64,000 bases of DNA. Source: Alitta virens. Its lineage: Eukaryota > Annelida > Polychaeta > Phyllodocida > Nereididae. The stretch is taken from positions 6,114,874 through 6,178,873 of the forward strand of contig OW028580.1 of assembly GCA_932294295.1 (NCBI GenBank), given 5' to 3'. This document shows, piece by piece, positions 44,746-56,012 of this stretch. Numbering within the stretch: the first letter of the stretch is position 1; every line of letters begins with the position of its first letter. Both the position numbers and the translations under genes were made by a program. The notes under the pieces are model-generated. The model saw only the letters and a list, made by a program, of their open reading frames with translations, was not told the origin of the DNA and did not search any database.

Positions 44746-47383
44746 AGCCCATATGACAAGCTGCAAGCCAAAATGTGAACATAACTTTGTATTTAACTGC
44801 AGCAAATTTCGGAGTTCGGAAAGGAATCTTTATCGAGATAATGGGAGGTCAAAACATATGGCCCCTTAATGTTTTCTGGGCTCTGTAGCTCAATTACAAA
44901 CTGAGATATTAGCTGCTGAAAATGACATCTTTGGCTTCATGTAGCATCTGGACAGTTTGACCTGTGAGTCCTGACCTTCTTTTAAATATTTAGTATCAAA
45001 TTCCAAATTAATTAAAGCAGATAATTCCTCCGTTGTTTTTCTAATTTTAGGTCGCAAAAATGACAAACTGTGACCGGCAAATGTTTGTTTATTTTAGTGT
45101 ATTCTTATAGTGTCGCAGTAATGATCTGTGTTTTGATTTTATCATTTGCTGATTTGTAACTCAGTAGAAAAAATGAATAAAGATTTTTTCAGTCCTGAGT
45201 TGTTTATTACTCATTGAAAAAACTTTCGTTGTCACTTTATTAGTTAAAGGGTAGAACAATCATACCTTCCTCCTCACTGGAAAGACTTTTACTAGCATCA
45301 TGCTCGTTTGAATTACTGTCTGAAAGACTCCTTGATTCTAGTTTTTGTAGGGCACAGCAGAGAATACCAGTCCAACTGTTCTTTCCAGTTTCTATTACGA
45401 CCAGAGGAGCATACTCTAACCATCAGCTTAGGCCAAATTTAAAACACAATATGCATTATAATCTAACTTAAGATAGAGTTACCCCAAAACTCATTTAGAC
45501 CCCTTTTCTTCAAATATAGCTTTGGATATACTAGTAAACAAACCAAAGAAAAACAAAGACATAAACGTTTGAATGGTACCTTGGAATTTGATTGCACCTG
45601 AAATTGAATTTGTATCAAATTTGAAAGTGTTTAGGCCCATAATTTTGACTTAACTGTAAAATAAGATATAAGCTTACCTGAGACCAAATTCATTTGTTTG
45701 TTTGTATTTTATTGACCAGAAATAAACATAAGTGCATATCGATATGATACAAACTACACAGATTTATCAGGCAAACTGTACACATACTTTCTAAGACAAA
45801 AAATGACAACATTTTTGGTGTTAAAGCAAGCCTTTTAAAGTACATCAATGAGTGATAATTTGAGTGGAAAAACTATGATGACGACTTACTTGATCATTTG
45901 AACAAGATATCAAGCGACCATATTTTGGAAAACACCACTAGCACTTGACGTTAGACCAGCTATAAGTGTGCAAATGCAAGAATCTTCAACATAGTTCTCA
46001 TACGGCAAGCAAAATAACTGATTGAGAATATTTTTACATCTGTTGGTTCTAAATGAATTGAGCTTATATAATGTGACTGAAAGCATGTCATCAGTACCTG
46101 TTAAAAAATGTTTTTCCTTTACTAACTTGATTTGTGTCTTTCTTTTGATCGTTATTTTCTTTAATTTTTGAGGTGGAAGAGTTGTGAGTTATAGTATTCC
46201 TATAATTCAGCAAGTTTATATGTTTCTGGAATGTTTCACTGCTGGGATTCCAAGTATTTTTAGACCCTCTGAAATTTATTTTCTCGCAGTGCTGGGACTC
46301 GTTTTGTGTCTTACAATTGTACTGCTTTAATTCTGATAGAATTCAATACTCCCGGTGGCTATGTACCATTTTTCAATAGAGAGGATTAAAGACCTAGGAA
46401 AAGGTATCATATATTATAGCCATATAATCCGTTGCCAAGCAAAGAATGGCTGGAGATAGTGAGTGCAATTGGATTTTGCTCTCCCATATTGGAAAGTACA
46501 AATAAGCGTTGTGCATGCAATCAACACAGACTCTCCCCATAAAGGCCCTTAACAAAATGGACCCCACCCTGAATGGCCTCCCCTATGTTATGTCAATGTC
46601 ATTATCAACAGGCTCTAATAGGCCAAATCGATCATAACGATAGGGTAAGTGTATTAGTGTTGGAGTTCTGCTCCGGAAATGGAAGTATTACGCCCGGCCT
46701 TCAGACGGACACTGGTGATAACAATAACCCTCTTCGAAATATGTATGCTGAGGGTTAAAAATCTTCATATCGCAAGATAGATCATTTACAACTTATATAA
46801 GCAAAATTGTAACACAAGCCACAGTTGTGCTCTTAAAGCAACACTTAACGGACTCCACCACTTCACATAAGTACTAGTCATCAAATAATCACATGCAATT
46901 GTTACATATTTTGAGTCAATTCTAATTCCTATCCTGAAATTAAAGGTTATTTTTGTAACAATATGAATATGCAAGACATATCGTAGTTGTAATATGATAA
47001 AAAGATGAACTGTACTTATATGAAATCTGTGATAATGATACAGAGTTTACAGTTCAATTTGTTGTGACATGTATTGAATTATCAGATAAACTGTTTTAAG
47101 TCGGATGGCACCTGCACAAAGCTATTATATTATGAAGTATTATATTATAAGTATTTTGAATCTACAATCAATAATACTAGTCTGATTTCAAAAATTCAAA
47201 GTTTCTTAGAGATCTGACAATCTTATCTGTTGAATGATGGTAAAATGTGACTCCGACTGTTGTTTTGGAGCGGTGGCGCTAGTTCAAACGGCAAATAGTG
47301 ATTTTTGTCACTTGCTTGCCATACATAGAAGTATGTGGTATGCATTTCCCATCCCTGTAAGCTAAACCATGTAGTATAGATAT

Positions 47384-47428
47384 GTATACCACATAGCCCA
47401 TACCACATGGCTTTTCTATGTGGTATAC
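47384..47428. repeat. 13-bp stem hairpin, unit 3
   Basis: Counterpart of 21407-21451. Stem bases are unchanged, and one loop base differs (AGCCCATACC). Confidence 0.75.
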
Positions 47429-47778
47429 AGGTTATTGTGGGATAAAGGGACACTCCGCGTGAAATGGACCAAAATGAAAAAATTCCCAGGTCACTCTCAT
47501 GGTGATGTTTCACAACTACAACTTTGCCAAAAGTACAAATGTATATAAACATAGGTACTATAATACAGATGAATCTTTACTTCAGTACTCGTTAACATTT
47601 TTCATATCTAGTTCAAGAAAAGGACCAATATACTTGATCTATTTAAGAGCTCAGAAAAGATCAAGTTCCACAATCTGTGAATTTCAACTAAATTCAGATC
47701 AATCAAATCCTTAAGATTTAGTGATTTGCAATATATGCTGTGTTTTACGGTGGCTGGGAGGGGACATGTGATTTTTTT

Positions 47779-47884
47779 TTATCTCATTCGAACGAAATAA
47801 CAAATCATTCTAACGAAATAATCTATTGTTCCAACGACATAGTATCTCGTTCTTACGAGATATTATCTCGTTCGAATGAGATAA
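47779..47884. repeat. foldback element, unit 3
   Basis: Counterpart of 21791-21896 with intact 17-base inverted ends. Confidence 0.8.
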
Positions 47885-48064
47885 CATTTAGTGCTAACAA
47901 GAAAATAATCTACAGGCCCATCATTCTTCTGGACGTTGTAGCTCGGGAACGCCTTTTCGGAACTGGACCTGTAATAGCTTATTTTGTAGGATTTTTAAAA
48001 TGAACAGAATGAGGTACAGCGTGATAGAGATGCTCAAATATCCTTATCAGTTGGGCTTAGACCA

Positions 48065-48270
48065 GCATCTATCTATCTATGCAATTATCTATGACCATGT
48101 ATCTATGGCGATCCACGGCAATCTACAGTGATCTAGGCGATCTATGGCTATCTGTCTATCCATCTCTACCTAGCCATCTATCTATCTATTTATATATCTA
48201 TCTATCTACCTATCTATCTGTCTATCTGGCTATCTATCTTTATATCTCGAGTAATATCTGGCTATCTATG
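48065..48270. repeat. CTAT microsatellite, unit 3 end
   Basis: Shorter than in unit 2: one CTATGGCTATATTG...CCATGTAT block is missing. Confidence 0.9.
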
Positions 48271-48875
48271 GCTATGTTACAGCCTCTTACATATGCATGT
48301 AGCATGTTGGCCACTAGGCTTTACATGCATGCCTGGTCGGTAGGTGTCACTGCCACCTTGTGTATATAAGGAGGGTAGTTTAAATCCTCTGAAATTTTTG
48401 GCAGTGCAATCAAAATTTGCATTTGGGGGTCTAAGTGTCTGATTTAAAAGGTGTATTGTGAATAAAACCTACACTTGTGCTGAGGGTTGAGAACGTATGT
48501 ACTGTTTTGTGTTTAGGTGTGTCATCAGGGGAAAATAAAGCATTTTACGTTTCAGTAAACTAGCAATTATGCTTTATTGATTTTAAATGATTGATTTTAA
48601 TCTTAGAGTGCGTTTCTATGTCTACAATATTATCAAGACAGAAATGACCAATTGACTCATTACTCATAATATAAATAAATGTGTGATATGTGCAAGTGTT
48701 GCTGTGCAACAGTATATGGAATAAAAAAAGTGACAAATTGACTCAATAAGCAAGTAATGCAATTGCTCTAAGGCATATTCAGTTTATAAAATTCTTCAAA
48801 GTTCTGCATAAAAAGAGAATCAACCCCATTATCATGTCTGCAATTGACTTTTATTCATGCTACATTTCACTTTTT

Positions 48876-50082
48876 TCAATATTCACACTTTTGATGCAAC
48901 AGAAGGTTAGGTGTTTCAGTTCCCCTGAGGTCAATGACATCTTCAAATGCATCACTTTGGAGAAGAGTTTTGATTTCTTCAGGTGTTGCAAATGGATAAT
49001 AACTTAATTTGTTTGCCACTGCACCTGCCGCAAATGCACTGGCTTGGGATGTGCCATCCTAAAAATCCACACAAATACTGCACAGGCCCGTTGACATAAT
49101 TCCTTCACTTGGAGCAAGGATATCCACACAGGTCCCATAGTTAGATGAACCAGAAAGGTGAGAGTAGCGGCCGACACCAGCCACCGTTCTTGCACTTGCC
49201 ACTCGACCAGGGCTGTAGTCGCATGCATCTCTATTGCCGTTTCCAGCTGGCACCACCACTGGTACGTTATCTGCCACAGCACTTTCGACTGCTGAATCTA
49301 TGATTAAACTTGGCGGTCCTGACATAGACATGCTGATAACGCCTCGACCACCTGTTGATGTAAGGTTTTCAACGACCCAGTTGATGCCCTCCACAACCGA
49401 TGAAGTGGTACCAATACCAGTATCATTCAGAACTTTGACTGACACTGCAGTTGCACCTCTGGAAACGCCACTTATAAAGCCAATTGCAATGCCAGCACAG
49501 TGAGTACCATGGCCCAACAAATCATCATCACTGCCTCCAATCGTGTTGATACCAAATGGACTCTGCCTTGGCAGAAAGTGTGGCCATCATAGATACCAGT
49601 GTCTAGGATGTAAATTCCAACATAGCACCGCCATCTCCTGGTTGGTAAGTATAGGAACTACTTGGCCAAGTTCCAGCGGATATTTTTCCCAAACCCTAGT
49701 ACTCATTACGTAAACATATTGTTTCAACACCACATTGTTGAGCTGTTTGATGGGCTGCATTAGCTTCAATGGTTTTCACCTCAGGAAGTTGGTATGCCTG
49801 TTTCACGGTGTCTTCATTGTTGGATTGAACATGCAGGATGGGTGACTTCAGCGCAACAAATTTGTTGATAACTTCAATGTCTTCAGAAATTTCACCGAGT
49901 TTAGTGATTACACCATCCACATACTTCATATGATCAGCATCATTTTCAGCTTTATTCAGAACCAAAAGATATTCACCAGCAATGAGACCAGCTGCATCCA
50001 AGTTTTGAATCTAAGGTTCATCAGGCAGTGCTGAACCCACAAACACCAATGCAGAAAGGAGAATAAATGTGTGAGTGAACAT
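48876..50082 (-). pseudogene. S8 proteinase K-like protease pseudogene, copy 4
   Basis: The ATG is at 50082, followed by a normal leader and then TAG in place of CAG in the context DEP-stop-IQN, as in the inverted fragment of copy 3. It also has the 2-base shift after YQPGDGG, the 1-base loss in FGINT (as in copy 2) and TAG at 49059-49061 before GTSQAS. The HGTHCAG and AGNGN motifs are still readable. The TATA box is TATATGAA. With four disabling changes it is the most damaged collinear copy. Confidence 0.93.
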
Positions 50083-51341
50083 TGTGAAAGTTTACCTCTG
50101 ACAAAAGTGTCAGTCTTCATATACCAAACTGCTTTCCTGTCATCTTGTATTAAACAATAACATACCAATCTTATCTATCGAGTTGAATTACAATGAATAA
50201 AAACAGCAGTATGACATATTTGTCCTGCTGAAACCTGTTCAAATCTCATTTGGGTAAAAAGTTTAATGTAATTTTGGGCATAGCCATTTACGTCTCTATA
50301 TAGTGACGCAGTAAACTAGTTTGACGTAGCAAATATGATACAGTAAAACCATATCTGAAGCACACCGCATTAGTAAGACCACCTACTGATAGAATATTGA
50401 GACCATTACAGGTTTGACAGCACTGAATTTCTCTTGCAATTTGTAAAAAAAATCAATTCACCTGGATCTATCACATTGTAATTGTGAGGATTGAATTCAA
50501 TATAAAAGATGAAATTGGTAGTATAATCCAAAATAAATGTTCACTTGTTTTTTAGTCTTACTTATATACCACGGAGAAGCACAAAATAGATATAAATGTT
50601 ACCAAAAAAGTAAAACAGAAATTAATTTACCTTCTAATCCATAATAACATCTCTCTGTACAAATTAACTTTAACAAGCTGCCTATCTTTGCAATGATAAA
50701 TTGTTGTCATTTTTCATCATTATAGCGTTTGTTATGGCCACAAAGAAGCAGCAGAAAATACAATGGAGAATATAGCAAAGTTTCAAGTTATTTGACTATC
50801 ATGGTCATAAAACAACAAGCTTTAAACCAGTGGAACTGTGTAGTTAAACAATATTTAAAATAACTGGTGTAGATTGTCTTACTAGGAGAATAGAATGCCT
50901 TGTTAGCCTTCAAATCTTGTATCCTGAAAACAAGAAACAATAATACTATGAGAGTAGACAACTTAAAACACATTTAAACAGAAGCTTAATCCCTCTTAGA
51001 ATTGATTGTTGTTAGTTGTTTGTCATCAGGTGGTTGATTTTAAACAGAATAAGTATTGTCTGCAATGTGTGTATCAGAAGCAATAGTACTCCACTGCACA
51101 TGGATCTTTTTTTCACAATATTATTGAATGGTCAGGTATGTAGAAATCTAAATCTAAATATAATTATCAAATTCTTGCTGCTCTGAAAATTTGAACAGAT
51201 GTAACCTGCCCATTTGATGCAAATTTGAGTGGTCTCAATGACAGAATTTATAGTAATTTAAATACAATGGTCAAGTTTTTTCCAAATTTAGTGACTACAT
51301 GATGAGGTGTGATAAGCCTGAGTCGGCCTCCTGCTTTTAAT

Positions 51342-51920
51342 AGTGAGGTGATATTCATGAGGCAGTCTTAATAGTGATGTGGTTTTAACAGGTGGTCTTC
51401 ATAATGAAGTGGTTTTAAAAATGAGGTGGTCTTAATCGTGAGGTGGGCTTAATCTTGAGCTGGTCTTAATGATGAGTTGTCTTTATTGTGACATTGTCTT
51501 ATATTGCGGTGTTCTTATATTTTGATACTAAATTGGTTATAATATTGAAGGATCTCACTAGTAGAGTGGTCTAAATAGTGAGGTGGTCTTGATTGTGAGG
51601 TGGTCTTGTATTAAAGTATTCTTGATAGGGATGTGGTGTTAATAATGAAGTACTCGTAATAGTGAGTGGTCTAAATAGTGAGGTGGTTTTTTGTTGAGGT
51701 GTTTGTATAGTGGCGAAATGGTCTTAATTGTGAGATGATCTTATATTGAGGTGGTCTTAATTGTGACATGTCCCTATGTCAAGGTACTCTTATGGTAGTG
51801 ATGCGGTTTTGATAATGAAGTGTTTTAATAGTGAGGTGTCTAAATACTGAGGTGGGCTTATTTGTGAGGTGGTCTTACATTGAGGTGTTCTTATATGTTG
51901 TAATAATAAAGCAGTTTTAA
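51342..51920. repeat. degenerate GTGAGGTGGTCTTAAT minisatellite, unit 4
   Basis: Counterpart of 9590-10170 and nearly identical to the unit 2 array. Confidence 0.85.
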
Positions 51921-52970
51921 TGGTGTTAAATGTTGCTGTTTGTTTTTTAACATGGTTCAACAATCAAGTCAGACCTTGTTTTAATCCCCCCCCCCCCCCA
52001 GTCAAAACATTTTGCTCCAGTGCACTTCGGCATCACTGTGTAGAATGTAAATTTAATATTACAGTATTCTTAGCAGTAGAAATACTACTAAATTAAATAC
52101 TACAGTCATTTCATTGTACTGGTTCATAAGACAACAAGTACATTGCACAGTTATCTGATTATTTCACAGTCATCTGCGAAAAAGTAATGTTATATCTGTC
52201 AGAAACCCATTTAAATTAGACTTGATTTAATAACCATATTTCTCAGTGCAGAGAGGGCAGGTAGGTTGGTGGCAGCACAAAAGTAATAAGAAGTACGGCA
52301 CTTGTCAGTGAGGTCACTGTAGTACCAATAGATACAATTAGCCTTCATTTGGAGTTAGTTGTAACCCTTTAGGGAAAAACTTTCCCAATAAATGGCATGT
52401 CCACACAACAATCCAGGAGCAGCACAGAATGGATGTAAAATATAAATCAAATCCAAACTTTACTATACAATTCTGTGAACAAATCAACTTCAAGTTTGCA
52501 TTCTATATTTACCATTGCAATTTTTCATATGTATATATATATTTATATATCTACATACATATATCCTATAGTTATCCATACTAGTAACTCCATACCATAG
52601 CCAGACGTTTATGGCCTTGCAGGTTAAAAAGTCATTAACTTCAACTACCCTAAACTGTGTGCCCTACCGTTACATTCGCCTGATGTTTCCAACCTTTCCA
52701 TGTGGAGGCCAGAACCTTAAAAGTTAAGGTGGCATCGTCTGCAAACTTAAATTACATATCAGAAATTGCACAATATAATTTCAAATCATTGAAACTCTTA
52801 AATTACAGACTTGTTATTTGTTTGCAAATATATTTTATTCATGTTAACATGTATATCATGTGTATCATTCTATCAATTAGTCTTTATTTGAATACATTCA
52901 TTAATGTAGTTTATGCACTTTTGTTGTCATTGTTATGCAGCTAATCAACACAGCTGTCCAGATGAGGTAA

Positions 52971-55900
52971 TTAAGACCTGCATTTGGTAATAAATTTCTT
53001 TACCAAACAATAAAAATGTTTTGTTGATATTCCGAAGAATATAGGAAAACAGAATGGTATCACCGTGAGGTGACAGTAAAGGAGACATTGCTGAAGTAAT
53101 CCATGTTTAAAGACATTCAGGTGATGCAAGATTTTTGCAGTGAATGCCACAGTGACAATCACTGTGAATAAACACAATCGAACTGTGACGATTCTTTCAA
53201 GTTTTCCTGTCATTCTGCCAGATGCCTTTCTTACAGTATTCATTTGGTATAGTATAGCCACCATAGGTAAGACCATGCATAAATATAAGGTGCTGTAACA
53301 AAGAATCAGTCCAGTCTTTGCTGTAGGTGTCAAGTTTATCATGCAGAGTGCATCATGACCATAATCAGCAAGAAACTTTACTCCAGTGCCCATGATGACC
53401 GCCACGACCAATGCAAGAAACAATAAACGGTGTTTCTTTTGCAAGTGCTTGTCTTTGTTCACGGCAAATTTTAAGGCAAGAAAAATTTCAGCATAATACA
53501 ATGTGACTACACATGGGAAGAATAGTGGTGAAATGAATGTTACCAAAGCTAGAAATGTGCAAGTGATTGAGCCTGGATCTTGAAGGTGCAGTATTTTTGA
53601 ATTAACAGTTTGCTCATTATGAATATAAAGTGCACTCATGAATGCAGACACCACGATACCCCAACATACGGCATAAAAGAAAACTATATGCCATTGTTTC
53701 TTTTTGTTAAGATAAACATATGCTGCAGTTGAGATGTTTACAATGAAGAGCAGAGGTGTGTATGTATATGCGAACAGAGAATTCACCAAGTAAGTAGTTG
53801 GACAAGTTATTCCTTGAGTTACGTAGGCTGCACTGTGGCAAAACGGAATGATTTCATGATTTGTTAAGCAGCAGAAACGCTTGTCTCGGCTTAAGAAAGC
53901 TTTTAGTGGAATCGAGTGAAGTAAGTTTTTGGTGACATATCTTATGCTGGAGCCATTAAAAATTAGTTGTTCAAGGTGATGAGGACCAACAAACATTTCA
54001 GTAGTTAAATGAAGGAGTTTTGTGTTGGACAAATCTAATATTTTCAGTGAATGCAAATGGCAAAATGCACAGGATTTTATTTCCTGAATATGTGAATTTG
54101 CTAGATTAAGACGTTCTAATTGATAGAAATTCTTAAAGGTATACGTAAATATAGTAAACAACAGGTTGTTTTCATAGTCTAAATATTTGATTGATTTCAT
54201 CCAAGATATATCTGAAATGAAGTCTCTGATCGGATTTCCATCAAGATTAAGTTTCAACGCTTTTGGAAATGACATTTTCCTCAGGTCAGACATACTGGAT
54301 ATATTGCAGTGAGATAAGTCAATATACCAGGCATTCCCTAATGTAACATTATTTATGTTATTTGGTGATTTAAATCGGAATATACCAACAGCAGCATATG
54401 AGAGAGAAACTGTTGAAATTTGGACGCAATATAAAGCTCTTCCAAGACAGTAACATCCAATGGGGCATGCAACTTCTGGACAAACAGTTTCGTCATCTCC
54501 AGAAAGAGGGCAATGCAGAACGCCATCACATATTTCTGCTGGATGGACGCAGATCTTCTCCGTTGTACACCTCAACATTTTTGGGCAAGTCCAATCTGTA
54601 CAGTTCATTTCATCATCACCTAAAGGACATTCTGTTTCACCATTGCATACCAGTCTGTAAGGAATGCAAACACCGACATACGTAGATTCGCAAATATATT
54701 TATCGCTGCAGAAATTAGTGTATGGAAATATACTACCACAATATTCAAATTGCCCGCTGTATGTACATGGTAAATTGTTTCCATAAAAATCCTTGTCTTT
54801 GGTACAGAGGTATTCCCGAGGAAAACAAATTGATGAGCCTGAAGGGCATATGTACTTGTCAAAATCAATTTTTTTCATATGAAATGTTCCACTTGGCAAC
54901 TTGCATGTATTCATATCACAAAATCTTGTCAATAACATGTCCAAATCATTTAAATTGGTGATAATGCAGTCATTTTGCTGCTTTTTAACAAGCAAAGGAC
55001 TCCATTGAGTGATAAACTGGTTGGCATCTGGACATTCCATCTCATCTTCACCTTGGCCACAATCCATAACAAGGTCACAGAGACTTGATTTGGGTATGCA
55101 TGTTCCATCCGCACACTTATGGTAGAGCTCAAGAGGACTTTCTGACCCTGTGCATGGATCAGTACAGTTCCATTCATCGCTTGAATCTGTACAGTGTAGC
55201 TTCTTATCACAAAAGTACACTTCAGCAATACACTCTCCATTAAAGCACTTCCTGAAACCTTGTATGCAATCACTTAATATTGGTATAGAATTTTGGTAGC
55301 AGAGAATGCCTACGCTTACATCTTTTGGTAGATTCAATGGCAGTTTTGCAGTGTAATTAAAGTAAGATACATGCAGATCATTAGGGCTTAAAAAGTTAGA
55401 TTTTAATGTCATCAGTTCTCCAGTTTCTTGTATGAAGCATGCGATCACAACAGATATATCAAGTTTAATTATGAATGGCGAAATAAGCTCTTTTTCAGGT
55501 AGGAGTGTGCACTCCTCCTTCGAAAGTGACAAGAAGTCACTCTTCTTATCTTTGCAAAATTTATTAATATCATTCAAGGTATATAGCCATACTTCAAATT
55601 GCTGGTATATTGTGATGCACCGGTCATGAAACAAAAGCCAACCCTTGTGGCAGTAAGTGCTCCATATGTCTGTGAATTTCCTATTATACATAGCCTGTAT
55701 ATCATATTCCTCTTCTAAGCTGTACCAGGTATAATTTTTTTTATATTGACAAATGAATGAAACATTTTGAAATTCTTTCAAACAATCTACGAACACCCAA
55801 GTCTGGGTAGATGGCAGAACCGCCAAGCAGTAATCTTCAACATCTGTGTTTTGATACTGTCTTGTTCTGTTTAATAGGTACAAATATTCAGCAACATTTA

Positions 55901-56012
55901 CTTCAGTCTTGTCTCTGTATCTGTGAGACACATTGAAACTTATTTCTAAGATTTTGCTTGGAGTATGCAAGCGATGAAAAGTAAACAACCTTCCATTTGG
56001 CCATCTCAACAT
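52971..56012 (-). CDS. LDLa-LRR seven-transmembrane receptor copy 3, exon 2
   Basis: This exon holds 1013 codons plus stop and differs from copy 2 by only about seven residues that I noticed. Examples are INKF for INQF, LPEKEL for LHKKEL, NDCII for NECII, TKNLL for TKDLL and TKHFY for TKQFY. Domains, acceptor and the lack of DRY/NPxxY are as in copy 1. Confidence 0.92.
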   Translation of the reverse strand: MLRWPNGRLFTFHRLHTPSKILEISFNVSHRYRDKTEVNVAEYLYLLNRTRQYQNTDVEDYCLAVLPSTQTWVFVDCLKEFQNVSFICQYKKNYTWYSLEEEYDIQAMYNRKFTDIWSTYCHKGWLLFHDRCITIYQQFEVWLYTLNDINKFCKDKKSDFLSLSKEECTLLPEKELISPFIIKLDISVVIACFIQETGELMTLKSNFLSPNDLHVSYFNYTAKLPLNLPKDVSVGILCYQNSIPILSDCIQGFRKCFNGECIAEVYFCDKKLHCTDSSDEWNCTDPCTGSESPLELYHKCADGTCIPKSSLCDLVMDCGQGEDEMECPDANQFITQWSPLLVKKQQNDCIITNLNDLDMLLTRFCDMNTCKLPSGTFHMKKIDFDKYICPSGSSICFPREYLCTKDKDFYGNNLPCTYSGQFEYCGSIFPYTNFCSDKYICESTYVGVCIPYRLVCNGETECPLGDDEMNCTDWTCPKMLRCTTEKICVHPAEICDGVLHCPLSGDDETVCPEVACPIGCYCLGRALYCVQISTVSLSYAAVGIFRFKSPNNINNVTLGNAWYIDLSHCNISSMSDLRKMSFPKALKLNLDGNPIRDFISDISWMKSIKYLDYENNLLFTIFTYTFKNFYQLERLNLANSHIQEIKSCAFCHLHSLKILDLSNTKLLHLTTEMFVGPHHLEQLIFNGSSIRYVTKNLLHSIPLKAFLSRDKRFCCLTNHEIIPFCHSAAYVTQGITCPTTYLVNSLFAYTYTPLLFIVNISTAAYVYLNKKKQWHIVFFYAVCWGIVVSAFMSALYIHNEQTVNSKILHLQDPGSITCTFLALVTFISPLFFPCVVTLYYAEIFLALKFAVNKDKHLQKKHRLLFLALVVAVIMGTGVKFLADYGHDALCMINLTPTAKTGLILCYSTLYLCMVLPMVAILYQMNTVRKASGRMTGKLERIVTVRLCLFTVIVTVAFTAKILHHLNVFKHGLLQQCLLYCHLTVIPFCFPIFFGISTKHFYCLVKKFITKCRS

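Larger units (their letters stand above)
41038..46590. other. 5.5-kb unrelated DNA replacing the receptor gene of unit 3
   Basis: This block has no counterpart in the other units. It lies exactly where about 12 kb including the receptor gene would be. I found no convincing gene. The 80-codon hydrophobic minus-strand frame at 41032-41274 and the plus-strand frames near 43237-43612 have no recognisable domain. It does contain a TGACCTT-rich stretch, an ACT microsatellite and a local duplication, each listed separately. Confidence 0.8.
46591..48557. repeat. segmental duplication unit 3, surviving right part
   Basis: Homology resumes at TGTCAATGTCATTATCAAC, matching 36816 in unit 2, and continues through the hairpin, foldback and CTAT array to the unit 4 boundary. 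Confidence 0.92.
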
